From NCBI GenBank assembly GCA_004283055.1, contig SHLP01000027.1, positions 1 to 33,071 on the forward strand: DNA of 33,071 nucleotides. Reading direction: 5' to 3'. Positions within the stretch are counted from its first letter, which is position 1; each line of letters opens with the position of its first letter. Of this stretch, positions 1 through 7,079 are shown one piece after another. The notes below the pieces were generated by a model. It saw only the letters and a list, made by a program, of their open reading frames with translations. It did no database searches and was not told the origin of the DNA. This DNA is from Deltaproteobacteria bacterium. GTDB lineage: Bacteria > Myxococcota_A > Polyangia > Polyangiales > Houyiibacteriaceae. A program made the position numbers and the translations under genes.

Positions 1-764
1 GCGAGGAGATAGCCCTGGTCGGCGCCTTCGATGCCGTTGCGGATGAAGGGGTAGTTGTTGAGGGAGCCCACGCCGCCCGCGCTGCAGCCACCGACCAACA
101 TCCTCGGAATCGTGGCGAACATCTGATTGAGCTCTTCGATGACGAGGAGCATGTTCTGATGGCCCATGTGATGGAACTCGACGTCGGGGCCGACGCCGTC
201 CGGATCGACGTAGGTCTGAATCCGGCTGCCGAGATAGGTATCACCGGTGCAGTACGGGATGAAGACCCGGTTCCAGTCGCCCACCGGATTGATGTCGGTG
301 TTCGCCGAGAGGAGCGGGTAGGCGAGCTCGACCGGTACGTTGCCGTCGACCACGCCGAGCGGCTCGGTCACCGCGCTGAGCGGCGCGAGCTCTTCCAAGA
401 AGAGGTAAGCGGCGGGGTAGTCGTCGCGGATGCACTCGGCGCCCGGAGCCTCTTTGATGCAGTCGGTGTTGAACGGACGGCCGTTCGAGCAGTCGTCGTA
501 GTTGCTGCACGCGCCACCGCCTTCGAGAAAGATGACGACGTCGCTCGAGGTCTCGGAGAAATTGACGAAGTACTTGTACTGAGAGCCGTTGGCACAGACC
601 GCGCCCTCGGGCTCGAACTTGAGCCATTCCCCGTAGGCTTCAGGGACGAAGGGGTCCGGAGTGGTGCCGCTCGAGGAAGCGTCGTCGCCGCAGCCCACGG
701 CTGCGAGGAGAAGTAAGGAAATCAGGGTCAGGGTGGAGAACACACTTCGGTCGACAAACGCCAT
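1..764 (-). CDS. Pectinacetylesterase-family lipoprotein (C-terminus beyond window)
   Basis: The frame is open from an ATG at 764 to the window edge (254 codons), so the C-terminus is missing. Residues 1-26 form a lipoprotein signal (hydrophobic LISLLLLAAVGC) ending in Cys followed by GDD. Next comes a domain typical of the pectinacetylesterase/Notum family of serine carboxylesterases: a VVIFLEGGGACSN strand-turn (oxyanion region), paired cysteines, FIPYCTGDTYLG, and the nucleophile elbow GGCSAGGVGS near residue 232. The catalytic Asp and His would lie in the missing part. An AAAGG ribosome site precedes the ATG. The family removes acyl esters from polysaccharides or proteins; the substrate here cannot be told, and in Myxococcota such proteins are usually annotated only as family members. 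It is divergent from the next gene, with 107 bp between starts. Confidence 0.85.
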   Translation of the reverse strand, partial: MAFVDRSVFSTLTLISLLLLAAVGCGDDASSSGTTPDPFVPEAYGEWLKFEPEGAVCANGSQYKYFVNFSETSSDVVIFLEGGGACSNYDDCSNGRPFNTDCIKEAPGAECIRDDYPAAYLFLEELAPLSAVTEPLGVVDGNVPVELAYPLLSANTDINPVGDWNRVFIPYCTGDTYLGSRIQTYVDPDGVGPDVEFHHMGHQNMLLVIEELNQMFATIPRMLVGGCSAGGVGSLNNYPFIRNGIEGADQGYLL

Positions 765-816
765 GCTGCGCCTTTCTGCTACGGGCTTGGCGGCGAAGAT
801 AACGCAGTTGGCGCTC

Positions 817-845
817 TTGAACACGCTCATTTCTGGTCGTATTAC
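817..845 (+). promoter_or_regulatory. Possible sigma-70-type promoter of the bactofilin-like gene
   Basis: TTGAAC at 817-822 and TATTAC at 840-845 are separated by 17 bp. Each hexamer matches 4 of 6 consensus bases. Transcription would begin near 852, just ahead of the ribosome site at 859-864. In this G+C-rich DNA the A/T-rich pair stands out, but it is only a sequence match. Confidence 0.4.
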
Positions 846-871
846 CTCATAGCGGAATGGGAGGTCAGGAC

Positions 872-2065
872 ATGAGGGTTTCGTCATTTGGTTTTGCCGC
901 GACGCTGCTGGTCGCCCTGGGGACGATGGGCGTCGTCGCAGCGGGCTCGGCCCGTGCTGCGGAGCTGCGCTACGAAGAAGAGGGCACGGTCGAGGTCGCC
1001 GAGGGCGAGTCCATCGACGACACGGTGTTCCTTGGCGGCAAGACCGCCATCGTGGCTGGCGTGGTGAACGGTGACGTCTTTGCTGCAGCCGAGCGGGTCG
1101 AAGTCACCGGGACCGTGCGCGGAAATCTCTACGGCGCCGGTCAGACGGTCACCGTCACGGGGGAGGTCAGCGGGAGCGTGCACGCCGCGGGCAAGACGGT
1201 CGAGCTCGGTGCCAAAGTCGGCGGCTCGAGCTACTTGGCCGGTCAGGACATCCTGGTTACAGCGGGCGGCGAGCTTGCGCGCGGCGGCTTCTTCGCCGGG
1301 GAGTCGGTGCGGAGCGAAGGAAGCGTCGGCCGAGATCTGACCTTCGCGGCCGAGACGATGGAGCTGAGCGGAAGCGTCGAGCGCAACGTACGCGGCTACG
1401 GGAACAAGGTCACCGTGAGCTCGAGCGGCTCGGTCGGCGGAAACCTCGAGCTCACCGTCCCGTCGGAGGACGCCGCCGAGGTTGACGGCGGCGCGACCGT
1501 GCGCGGCGAGACCACCGTCGAAATCGAGGAGAAAGAAGAGGAGCGCGCGTTTCTGCACCCGGGGTTTTACTTCGGGGTCCTCGCCAAGGCGCTGGCGATG
1601 CTGCTCATGGGGCTCGTCCTCGTCACGCTCTTTCCGTCGCTGCTGCCGCCCGCGCCGGAGTCGAGCAAAGAGGTGCTGCGCAACATGGGATTCGGCTTCG
1701 TCGCGCTCGTCGCGACCCCGCTGCTGATGGGCATCGTGGCCCTCACGGTGATCGGAATCCCCGTCTCGCTCTTGATCGGCGTGGCGTACGCGGTGCTCTT
1801 GTTTCTCTCGACGCTGGTCGTGGCGTACTTCGCCGCGCAGCGACTCCCGGCAGCGGGCAACGGTCGACTCGCCCTCAACACGGGGGCTGTTCTCTTGCTC
1901 ATTCTCTTCGTGCTGGCGATCCCGTTCGTCGGTGCGGGCCTGTGCTTCTTCGTGCACATCTTTGGCTTAGGCTGCTTCGCTGTGCACTTGAAGAACCTCT
2001 ACACCAAGAGCCATGGCTCCGGCGACTCGCCGACGGGTCAGCCCCGAGGCGCGTTTACTTATTGA
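872..2065 (+). CDS. Exported protein with bactofilin-like repeats and C-terminal membrane segments
   Basis: I start the gene at ATG 872 because GGGAGG at 859-864 sits 7 bp upstream; an in-frame ATG at 857 lies before that site. The 397-residue product has a signal peptide (residues 1-30, ending SARAAE). About 200 residues of short repeats follow, of the type GVVNGDVFAAAERVEVTGTV and GSVHAAGKTVEL, which predict a right-handed beta-helix like polymer-forming (bactofilin-type) domains. After a charged linker (EIEEKEEER), three or four hydrophobic segments occupy roughly residues 235-370, followed by a short polar tail. Bactofilins proper are cytoplasmic, so an exported, membrane-anchored repeat domain points to a surface or periplasmic scaffold; this role is inference. 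The stop overlaps the end of the convergent gene by 11 bp. Confidence 0.8.
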   Translation: MRVSSFGFAATLLVALGTMGVVAAGSARAAELRYEEEGTVEVAEGESIDDTVFLGGKTAIVAGVVNGDVFAAAERVEVTGTVRGNLYGAGQTVTVTGEVSGSVHAAGKTVELGAKVGGSSYLAGQDILVTAGGELARGGFFAGESVRSEGSVGRDLTFAAETMELSGSVERNVRGYGNKVTVSSSGSVGGNLELTVPSEDAAEVDGGATVRGETTVEIEEKEEERAFLHPGFYFGVLAKALAMLLMGLVLVTLFPSLLPPAPESSKEVLRNMGFGFVALVATPLLMGIVALTVIGIPVSLLIGVAYAVLLFLSTLVVAYFAAQRLPAAGNGRLALNTGAVLLLILFVLAIPFVGAGLCFFVHIFGLGCFAVHLKNLYTKSHGSGDSPTGQPRGAFTY

Positions 2066-2747
2066 ATTTTCGGTAGCTGAGCCAGGACAGGGTGTGGAAG
2101 AAGATAGCGTAAGGCACGAGGAAGAGCGGGATTAGGCCCGTCGGAAAGACGATGAGTCGGCTCGGCTCCTCGGGGAAGAAGAGCTGCACCGGGGACTCCG
2201 AGGACGTTAATCCGAAGAAGAAGGCGCTGAGGAAGTCGGCGACGCCTAAGGCGATGACCAGGGCAACCGCGGCGCCCGGGATACGCGCGGCATTCCAGTA
2301 CTTGATGAGAACCGCGGCCGCGACGAAGGCGACGCCGAGGTCACCGAGGCCCGCCGGGTAAGCGAAGATGCCGGGGACGTTGCCGCGCACCATTTCGATC
2401 AGAAAGACGCCGCCAATCGCGCGGAAGAGCTGAAGGCCGATGAGCCATTTCTGGCAGAGCCACCGGTCGAGAAACCAGTCCCTCCAGATATACAGAATCA
2501 GGCTCGGGAGGATCCACGCGGCGGGGACGATCAGGTTTCCCGCAAGGTCGAGGCGCCTTGGGACGTCGGCGATGCAGACCCAAAACATCAGCGTGCCGAA
2601 GACGAGGAAGGCGGCGCCGATGCGGAGGCCCTTCTTCTTGGATGCGCCGCTGAAGACGTATGTCGCCAGCGCGTAGATCGGCGTGACCAGGAACGCAGCG
2701 ATGATCACGAGGACGGTGACGGGGTGGGCGTCGTTGATGGCGTACAT
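2055..2747 (-). CDS. Polytopic membrane protein of unknown function
   Basis: The 230-residue product is almost entirely hydrophobic, with about seven predicted membrane spans, a GASKKKG loop after the first span and a basic C-terminus (SYRKFNK). I do not recognise a family or a catalytic motif. It starts 21 bp downstream of the LysR regulator stop on the same strand, so the two are probably co-transcribed. No clear ribosome site precedes the ATG, in keeping with translation following from the upstream gene. Its 3' end overlaps the convergent bactofilin-like gene by 11 bp. A transporter or sensor role is possible, but nothing in the sequence decides this. Confidence 0.75.
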   Translation of the reverse strand: MYAINDAHPVTVLVIIAAFLVTPIYALATYVFSGASKKKGLRIGAAFLVFGTLMFWVCIADVPRRLDLAGNLIVPAAWILPSLILYIWRDWFLDRWLCQKWLIGLQLFRAIGGVFLIEMVRGNVPGIFAYPAGLGDLGVAFVAAAVLIKYWNAARIPGAAVALVIALGVADFLSAFFFGLTSSESPVQLFFPEEPSRLIVFPTGLIPLFLVPYAIFFHTLSWLSYRKFNK

Positions 2748-2768
2748 GGGTTTGCTATCTCGGCGGGT

Positions 2769-3755
2769 CTATGGGCGGCTTCGTTTGGGGGGCAATGATG
2801 GGATCTCGGCGGTGACGTCGATCATGAGCTCACGGAGCCATCGGTGAGCGGGGTCTTCGGTGAAGCGAGGGTGCCAGATCATCGTGATGGCGTGCTCAGG
2901 GATGTCCAGGGGGGCGGGGCGGGACGCCAAGGCCGAGGCGCTGGGGCACCTGCCGAGGCTCGAGGGCGCGGTGAGGAGGAGGTCGCTCTGGGCGATGACC
3001 TCGAGGGCGGTAGCGAAGTGGGGGACCCGGAGGGCGATGCGGCGTTCGAGACCCTCCGCGCGGAGGATGCGGTCGACGAGGCCGGCGCCCTCGCCGCCCG
3101 GTGAGACCAGAACGTGATTGAGCGAGGTAAACGCTTTGAGGGTGAGCTTGCGCCGGCCGCCGAGCGAGGGGTGATCGCTGCGGACGAAGCATCGGAACGA
3201 GTCTCGGAAGAGCGTTCGGCTCTGGAGCTCGGCGTCGACCTGGGTGCCCAAGTCGAAGGGCTCCGGGTCGAGGAGCACCGGGTAGATCGCGAGATCGACG
3301 TCGCCGGTTTCGAGGCCGTCGCTGAGGCGCTTGGGCATGGGGACGACGGCGAGATCGACCGACGGCGCGTCGCGGCCGAGGCGCTGCAAGAGCGTCGGCA
3401 GGACCAGGGCGTCGAACAGATCCGGTGAGACGATGCGAAACGTGCGGCGCGCGTCCTCGGGCTCGAAGGCCGCCGGCTCTGCAAGGGTGCGCGCGAGGCT
3501 GACCAAACCGCTCCGCAGGGGAACGGCGAGCGCCTCGGCGCGCGGGGTGAGGACCATGCCGCCTCGGCCGCGGACCAAGAGCGGATCGTCGAAGAGCTCG
3601 CGAAGGCGGCGGAGCGTGTGGCTCATCGCAGACTGCGTGACGCCCGCACGCTCGGCGGCCTTGGTGACGCTTCGCTCGCGCGCCAAGGCGTCGAGGGCGA
3701 CCAAGAGATTCAGGTCGATGCGTTGGAGGCCGTCGATGGCATGAGTGCTGCTCAT
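2769..3755 (-). CDS. LysR-family transcriptional regulator
   Basis: The protein has 328 residues if it starts at ATG 3755 (MSSTHAIDG); a further in-frame ATG at 3785 would add ten residues. Residues ~10-70 hold the winged helix-turn-helix (DLNLLVALDALARERSVTKAAE, then VTQSAMSHTLRRLRELFDDPLLVR), typical of the NahR/DntR/NodD branch. Residues ~95-310 are the periplasmic-binding-protein-like effector domain. Such regulators commonly control a divergent gene and bind a small aromatic or lipophilic effector. Here the divergent gene, 74 bp away, encodes an NAD(P)-binding oxidoreductase, the likely target. The membrane protein downstream is probably in the same operon. Effector and mode of action are unknown. 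Confidence 0.9.
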   Translation of the reverse strand: MSSTHAIDGLQRIDLNLLVALDALARERSVTKAAERAGVTQSAMSHTLRRLRELFDDPLLVRGRGGMVLTPRAEALAVPLRSGLVSLARTLAEPAAFEPEDARRTFRIVSPDLFDALVLPTLLQRLGRDAPSVDLAVVPMPKRLSDGLETGDVDLAIYPVLLDPEPFDLGTQVDAELQSRTLFRDSFRCFVRSDHPSLGGRRKLTLKAFTSLNHVLVSPGGEGAGLVDRILRAEGLERRIALRVPHFATALEVIAQSDLLLTAPSSLGRCPSASALASRPAPLDIPEHAITMIWHPRFTEDPAHRWLRELMIDVTAEIPSLPPKRSRP

Positions 3756-3829
3756 GATGCTATGGAAACAAGTCATTGGATTCATGTCAAACCAAGCCCC
3801 AGAGTGAGAGCGGCCAAAAGGAGGCAGTC
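3756..3829. promoter_or_regulatory. Divergent control region between LysR gene and NAD(P)-binding gene
   Basis: These 74 bp separate two start codons. On the minus strand TTGACA (plus-strand 3785-3790) is a good -35 hexamer, but no strong -10 follows at 16-18 bp. The segment around 3770-3791 (AAGTCATTGGATTCATGTCA) is A/T-richer than its surroundings and is where a LysR site would be expected. AAAGGAGG at 3817-3824 is the ribosome site of the plus-strand gene. Confidence 0.4.
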
Positions 3830-4504
3830 ATGGAAAAAGCACAGAAAGTACTCGTTGTTGGAGCTAGCGGCGGCACGGGCCGCGCCACGATCGACGCGCT
3901 CTTGAAGCGCGGGCATCGGGTCACGGCGTTCTCGCGGCACGCCGAATCGCTCGAGATCGACTCGGACCGGGTGTCCCTGCACAACGGCGACGCGACGAAT
4001 CCGGACGACGTGGACCGCGCGGTCGCCGGACACGACGCGGTGATCATCACGCTCGGGATTACCGAAAATCCGATCCGGGTTCGCCTCTTCGGCGCCGCAA
4101 AGACGCCAAACGACGTGCGATCGGCCGGCACGCGCACCGTGATCGCCGCGATGCAGAAGCACGGCGTCCGCCGGCTCGTCGTTCAGTCGTCGTATGGCGT
4201 CGGAGAGACGCGCGGCGGCTTGCGCTGGCTAGATCGCATGTTTTTTGGTCTCTTGCTCAAGCCGCAGATCGCCGACACCGAGGTGCAAGAGCTCGAGGTG
4301 CGGGAGAGCGGCGTCGACTGGGTGTTGGCGCAGCCGGTGCACCTGACCGACGACGAGAGCCGGGAGATGCCCTTCGCCTCTGCCGAGGGGCAAGTGCGCG
4401 ATTGGAAGATCTCGCGCAAAGGCGTCGCCGAGTTTTTGGCGTTTGCGGCTCAGGCGCCGGAGTACGTCGGGCAGTCGGTGGCGCTTTCGGGTGCGGGGGC
4501 GTAG
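3830..4504 (+). CDS. NAD(P)-binding oxidoreductase (atypical SDR, NmrA-like)
   Basis: I start at ATG 3830, 5 bp after AAAGGAGG. The 224-residue product opens with a Rossmann strand-turn-helix, VLVVGASGGTGRATIDALL, whose GxSGGTG loop (residues 11-17) is typical of NADPH-preferring atypical short-chain dehydrogenases of the NmrA/SDR_a5 type. Residues ~60-110 carry NGDATNPDDVDRAVAGHDAV and the usual strand VIITLG. RRLVVQSSYGVGETRGG follows near 120, and a C-terminal part (SGVDWVLAQPVHLTDD) fits the family. There is no YxxxK catalytic pair, so it may be a redox-sensing protein or a reductase without the classical tetrad. The divergent LysR gene is its likely regulator. Confidence 0.85.
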   Translation: MEKAQKVLVVGASGGTGRATIDALLKRGHRVTAFSRHAESLEIDSDRVSLHNGDATNPDDVDRAVAGHDAVIITLGITENPIRVRLFGAAKTPNDVRSAGTRTVIAAMQKHGVRRLVVQSSYGVGETRGGLRWLDRMFFGLLLKPQIADTEVQELEVRESGVDWVLAQPVHLTDDESREMPFASAEGQVRDWKISRKGVAEFLAFAAQAPEYVGQSVALSGAGA

Positions 4505-4517
4505 GCGGCGTAAGGAG

Positions 4518-4574
4518 GAGGACGCCCGGGATCCCGAAGTTGTATTCGGGCGTGGCGATCAGGAGCCCATCGGC
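4518..4574 (-). pseudogene. Fragment of an NADPH-dependent FMN reductase-family gene
   Basis: Reading the minus strand from 4574 to 4518 gives ADGLLIATPEYNFGIPGVL, the hallmark stretch of the NADPH-dependent FMN reductase (flavodoxin-like) family, where the PEYN loop contacts FMN. Upstream residues (RRACGHAS) fit only loosely, and downstream of GVL the reading frame becomes meaningless Pro-rich sequence and runs into the end of the neighbouring gene. No start or flavodoxin N-terminus is seen nearby. I read it as a relic left by deletion between the NAD(P)-binding gene and the SGNH-hydrolase gene. A chance match of 19 residues to such a motif is unlikely. Confidence 0.6.
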
Positions 4575-4665
4575 GCTGGCGTGGCCGCAGGCTCGACGAT
4601 GGCTCACCAATGACATGCCCTGCGGCTTGTGTGTGTTTGCGAGCGCGGTGGTGTAGGTAGAGATC

Positions 4666-6168
4666 GTGGCTTGGCCGGTGCGCGCGCGATCGATGTTGCT
4701 GACCCTCATCGCGGCGATGCTCGCTGTGGCGTTCGGGGGGTGCGGTGGGGAGCCGGGGCTGGCCGCGTCGTTTGATTACGAGATGCCGGCCCGCTTCGTG
4801 GTGCCTGCGCTTCGCGCGCCGGAGGAGCAGTCGGAGTACGAGGCGTATGTCGACGGGCCGCTTCAGCTGGACGCGTGGCGCGTGCGGTTCGATGCGTGCG
4901 GATCGACCGGATCCCCGATGACCTACACCTGGCGGATCGACGGCGAAGAGGTTGGCGTGGAGACGCGCTGCAGCGGCTTCGAGTACGAGCTCGCCGAAGG
5001 GGAGTACACGGTGTCGCTCGTGGTCGAGGGCCGGGGCGGCGAAGAGCGGGAGCAGACCCAAGCCATCGTGGTGCGGGACCTGCTGATCTTTGGCCTCGGG
5101 GACTCGTACGGTTCAGGAGAAGGCAGCCCTGACGTCCGGGACTTCGAGGAAGGCGGCGCGCAGTGGCAGAACGAGCGCTGTCATCGATCTTCGCAGTCGG
5201 GTCAGGTGCGCGCGGCGCGCACGGTCGAAGAGGCCGACCCGCATACATCGGTGACCTTCGTGCATGTGGCCTGCTCGGGAGGCCGGATCTACCGGGCGCT
5301 GCTCGAGGAGTACGACGGAATCGTCTCCGAGCCGGAGGACGAACCGCTCCAGGCGCAGATCGCCCGGGTCGCGAACCTTGCGGAAGACCACGAGATCGAC
5401 GCGCTCTTCGTGTCGATTGGCGGCAACGACATCAACTTCTCGAAAGTGGTCGAGGCCTGCGTCCTCGGCCGGGACTGTCACTTGGGGAGTCCGGAAATCG
5501 ACCCGCTCCTCGAGAGCACGGCGTCGTTGGCATGTGGTTTTACGGGGTCGTTCGAAGAGGAGTGCAGGTCCTATTTAAATCCCGACGCGATCGATGAGGA
5601 CTCGCTCGATGCGGTGACGATCTTCGATATCGGTTCCAAGGACGAGTACGTCGTGCTGGTCGAAGGCGAAGATCCGGTCGACGTGCGACAAGACGGCCTC
5701 GACGACCTGCCGAGCAACTACGACGCCCTCGCCCAGGCGATCGTGGAGACGCTCGGGATGGATCCGGCGCGGGTATTTCTGACCGAGATCCCCGACGTCA
5801 CCCGCGACGAGTTTGGGGACGTCTGTGCATGGCCGACGGAGCTCCCCGGTTACCTCGAGACCCTGCGCATCGCCGCGCAGCAGGTGCCCGGGGTGACCGA
5901 GACGGAAATGCAATGGGCGAGCACCTACGTTTTGATCGAGCTTCGCGCCGCGATGCGGGCCGCTGCCGACAAGCACGGCTGGCAGTTCGTGGACGGCGTC
6001 GACGCGCGCTTTTCCGGCCACGGCTACTGCTCCGACGTGACCTGGCTCACGCGCCTGCAGAACACCTTTCAGCTTCAGGGCGACCAAAACGGCGCGCTTC
6101 ATCCGAACCCCGCTGGGTACGGCGCATACGCCGATGCGATCGTCGAGGCGTTCGACGCCGCTCAGTAG
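4666..6168 (+). CDS. SGNH/GDSL-type hydrolase lipoprotein with N-terminal PKD-like domain
   Basis: The start is GTG 4666 (500 residues); ATG 4693 is an alternative that keeps the whole signal sequence. A hydrophobic stretch ends AFGGCGG, a probable lipobox. Residues ~40-135 resemble a PKD-type immunoglobulin fold (VRFDACGSTGSPMTYTWRIDG, then GEYTVSLVVEG). The hydrolase domain follows: block I GLGDSYGSGEGSPD (nucleophile Ser147), the oxyanion Asn in VSIGGNDIN (Asn254), and the histidine block ALHPNPAGYGAYAD (His479). The Asp that normally sits three residues before the His is replaced by Gly476, as in Ser-His dyad members. Several cysteines suggest an extracytoplasmic disulfide-bonded enzyme. 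It probably cleaves an ester (lipid or acyl sugar) at the cell surface; the substrate is unknown. The 3' end overlaps the convergent gene by 7 bp. Confidence 0.88.
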   Translation: MAWPVRARSMLLTLIAAMLAVAFGGCGGEPGLAASFDYEMPARFVVPALRAPEEQSEYEAYVDGPLQLDAWRVRFDACGSTGSPMTYTWRIDGEEVGVETRCSGFEYELAEGEYTVSLVVEGRGGEEREQTQAIVVRDLLIFGLGDSYGSGEGSPDVRDFEEGGAQWQNERCHRSSQSGQVRAARTVEEADPHTSVTFVHVACSGGRIYRALLEEYDGIVSEPEDEPLQAQIARVANLAEDHEIDALFVSIGGNDINFSKVVEACVLGRDCHLGSPEIDPLLESTASLACGFTGSFEEECRSYLNPDAIDEDSLDAVTIFDIGSKDEYVVLVEGEDPVDVRQDGLDDLPSNYDALAQAIVETLGMDPARVFLTEIPDVTRDEFGDVCAWPTELPGYLETLRIAAQQVPGVTETEMQWASTYVLIELRAAMRAAADKHGWQFVDGVDARFSGHGYCSDVTWLTRLQNTFQLQGDQNGALHPNPAGYGAYADAIVEAFDAAQ

Positions 6169-6953
6169 TGGATGCCGAGACCGATGATGTAGTGATTGGT
6201 CCAGACGGAGGTGTCGACCCTTCGACCCCCGAGCTGCCAGGTGGGCTTGAAATAGGTCGCGCGGTATTCGAGGACGACCGAAATCCAGCTCGATGCGATG
6301 AGCCGGATCCCGACGCGGGCGTCGAGGCCGGGATCGACCGCGGTGTCGGTCTCGACGCGCGCGGTTCCGGTTGCAGCCAAGCCTTCGGCCAGCTTCGCCG
6401 TCGAGAGGATGAGCGACGGACCGATCGCGAGGTAGGGCTGGGCGCGGCCGTTCGGATGCTCGGGGCTTCGGACCAGGGGCGCGCGAAACATGAGCAGCGC
6501 CGAAATCGGAATCACGCTGACCTGGTACGGGCTTTGGATGCCCCAGGATTGAATGAAGACGGAGAAGTCGCCCGAAACGCCGAGCCAGGGAAAGCGCCCG
6601 ACGAACCAGCCGACCCGGAGCCCACCGACCGGTGACTTCGTGCTCGAGCACTCCGCGCCGCAGAGCAGGCTCTCTTCTTGAAGGATGCCGTCGAGCGTGA
6701 CGGTGGCATCGGTGGTGACCGCCGCCCCGAGGTAGATGTCGGAGAACACTTCGCCTCGACGGGTGCGCTGGCGAGGTTGCGTGGGAGCGGGCGTGGCTTC
6801 AGACGACGTGGGCTCGGGACTCGCCTTGCGCTTTGCGCCCGGGGCGACGACCAGACCGCCACCGCTGGACTGTGCGCTCGCGTGGAGGGGCCAGGTCGCC
6901 AAAGAGGCTGCGGTGATCGCAGCGAGGCAGGAGAGGCAGATGAGGTTTCGCAG
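6162..6953 (-). CDS. Outer-membrane beta-barrel protein with atypical start
   Basis: The product ends in an outer-membrane signature: alternating strands, e.g. RVGIRLIASSWISVVLEYRATYF, and a C-terminal HYIIGLGIHY with terminal aromatic residue. The N-terminus is a signal peptide (LRNLICLSCLAAITAASLATWPLHASAQ), then a Pro/Ser/Thr-rich linker and a basic stretch before the first strands. No ATG, GTG or TTG lies in frame near the signal peptide. I set the start at CTG 6953, which gives 263 residues; ATT 7055 is the other unusual option. On the minus strand TATACT (plus 6987-6992) could be a -10 hexamer giving a leader of about 27 nt to this CTG, although no good -35 is seen. Pore or structural role unknown. 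Confidence 0.75.
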   Translation of the reverse strand: MRNLICLSCLAAITAASLATWPLHASAQSSGGGLVVAPGAKRKASPEPTSSEATPAPTQPRQRTRRGEVFSDIYLGAAVTTDATVTLDGILQEESLLCGAECSSTKSPVGGLRVGWFVGRFPWLGVSGDFSVFIQSWGIQSPYQVSVIPISALLMFRAPLVRSPEHPNGRAQPYLAIGPSLILSTAKLAEGLAATGTARVETDTAVDPGLDARVGIRLIASSWISVVLEYRATYFKPTWQLGGRRVDTSVWTNHYIIGLGIHY

Positions 6954-7079
6954 CGTGAGGGCTCTGGCGGTGGAAGAGATTCGGCGAGTATACGTTTCGC
7001 TTGGGATTCGACGAAAGAAGTCGGTAGCGAGCGTGGGGTTCTTGGTGACGGCAATGCGCGGTAGAGTGATGGGTCCCTG

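Noticed and set aside
884-1957. Long minus-strand open frame opposite the bactofilin-like gene
   Set aside because: Highly charged, His/Arg-rich shadow translation, while the plus strand has signal peptide, repeats and membrane spans.
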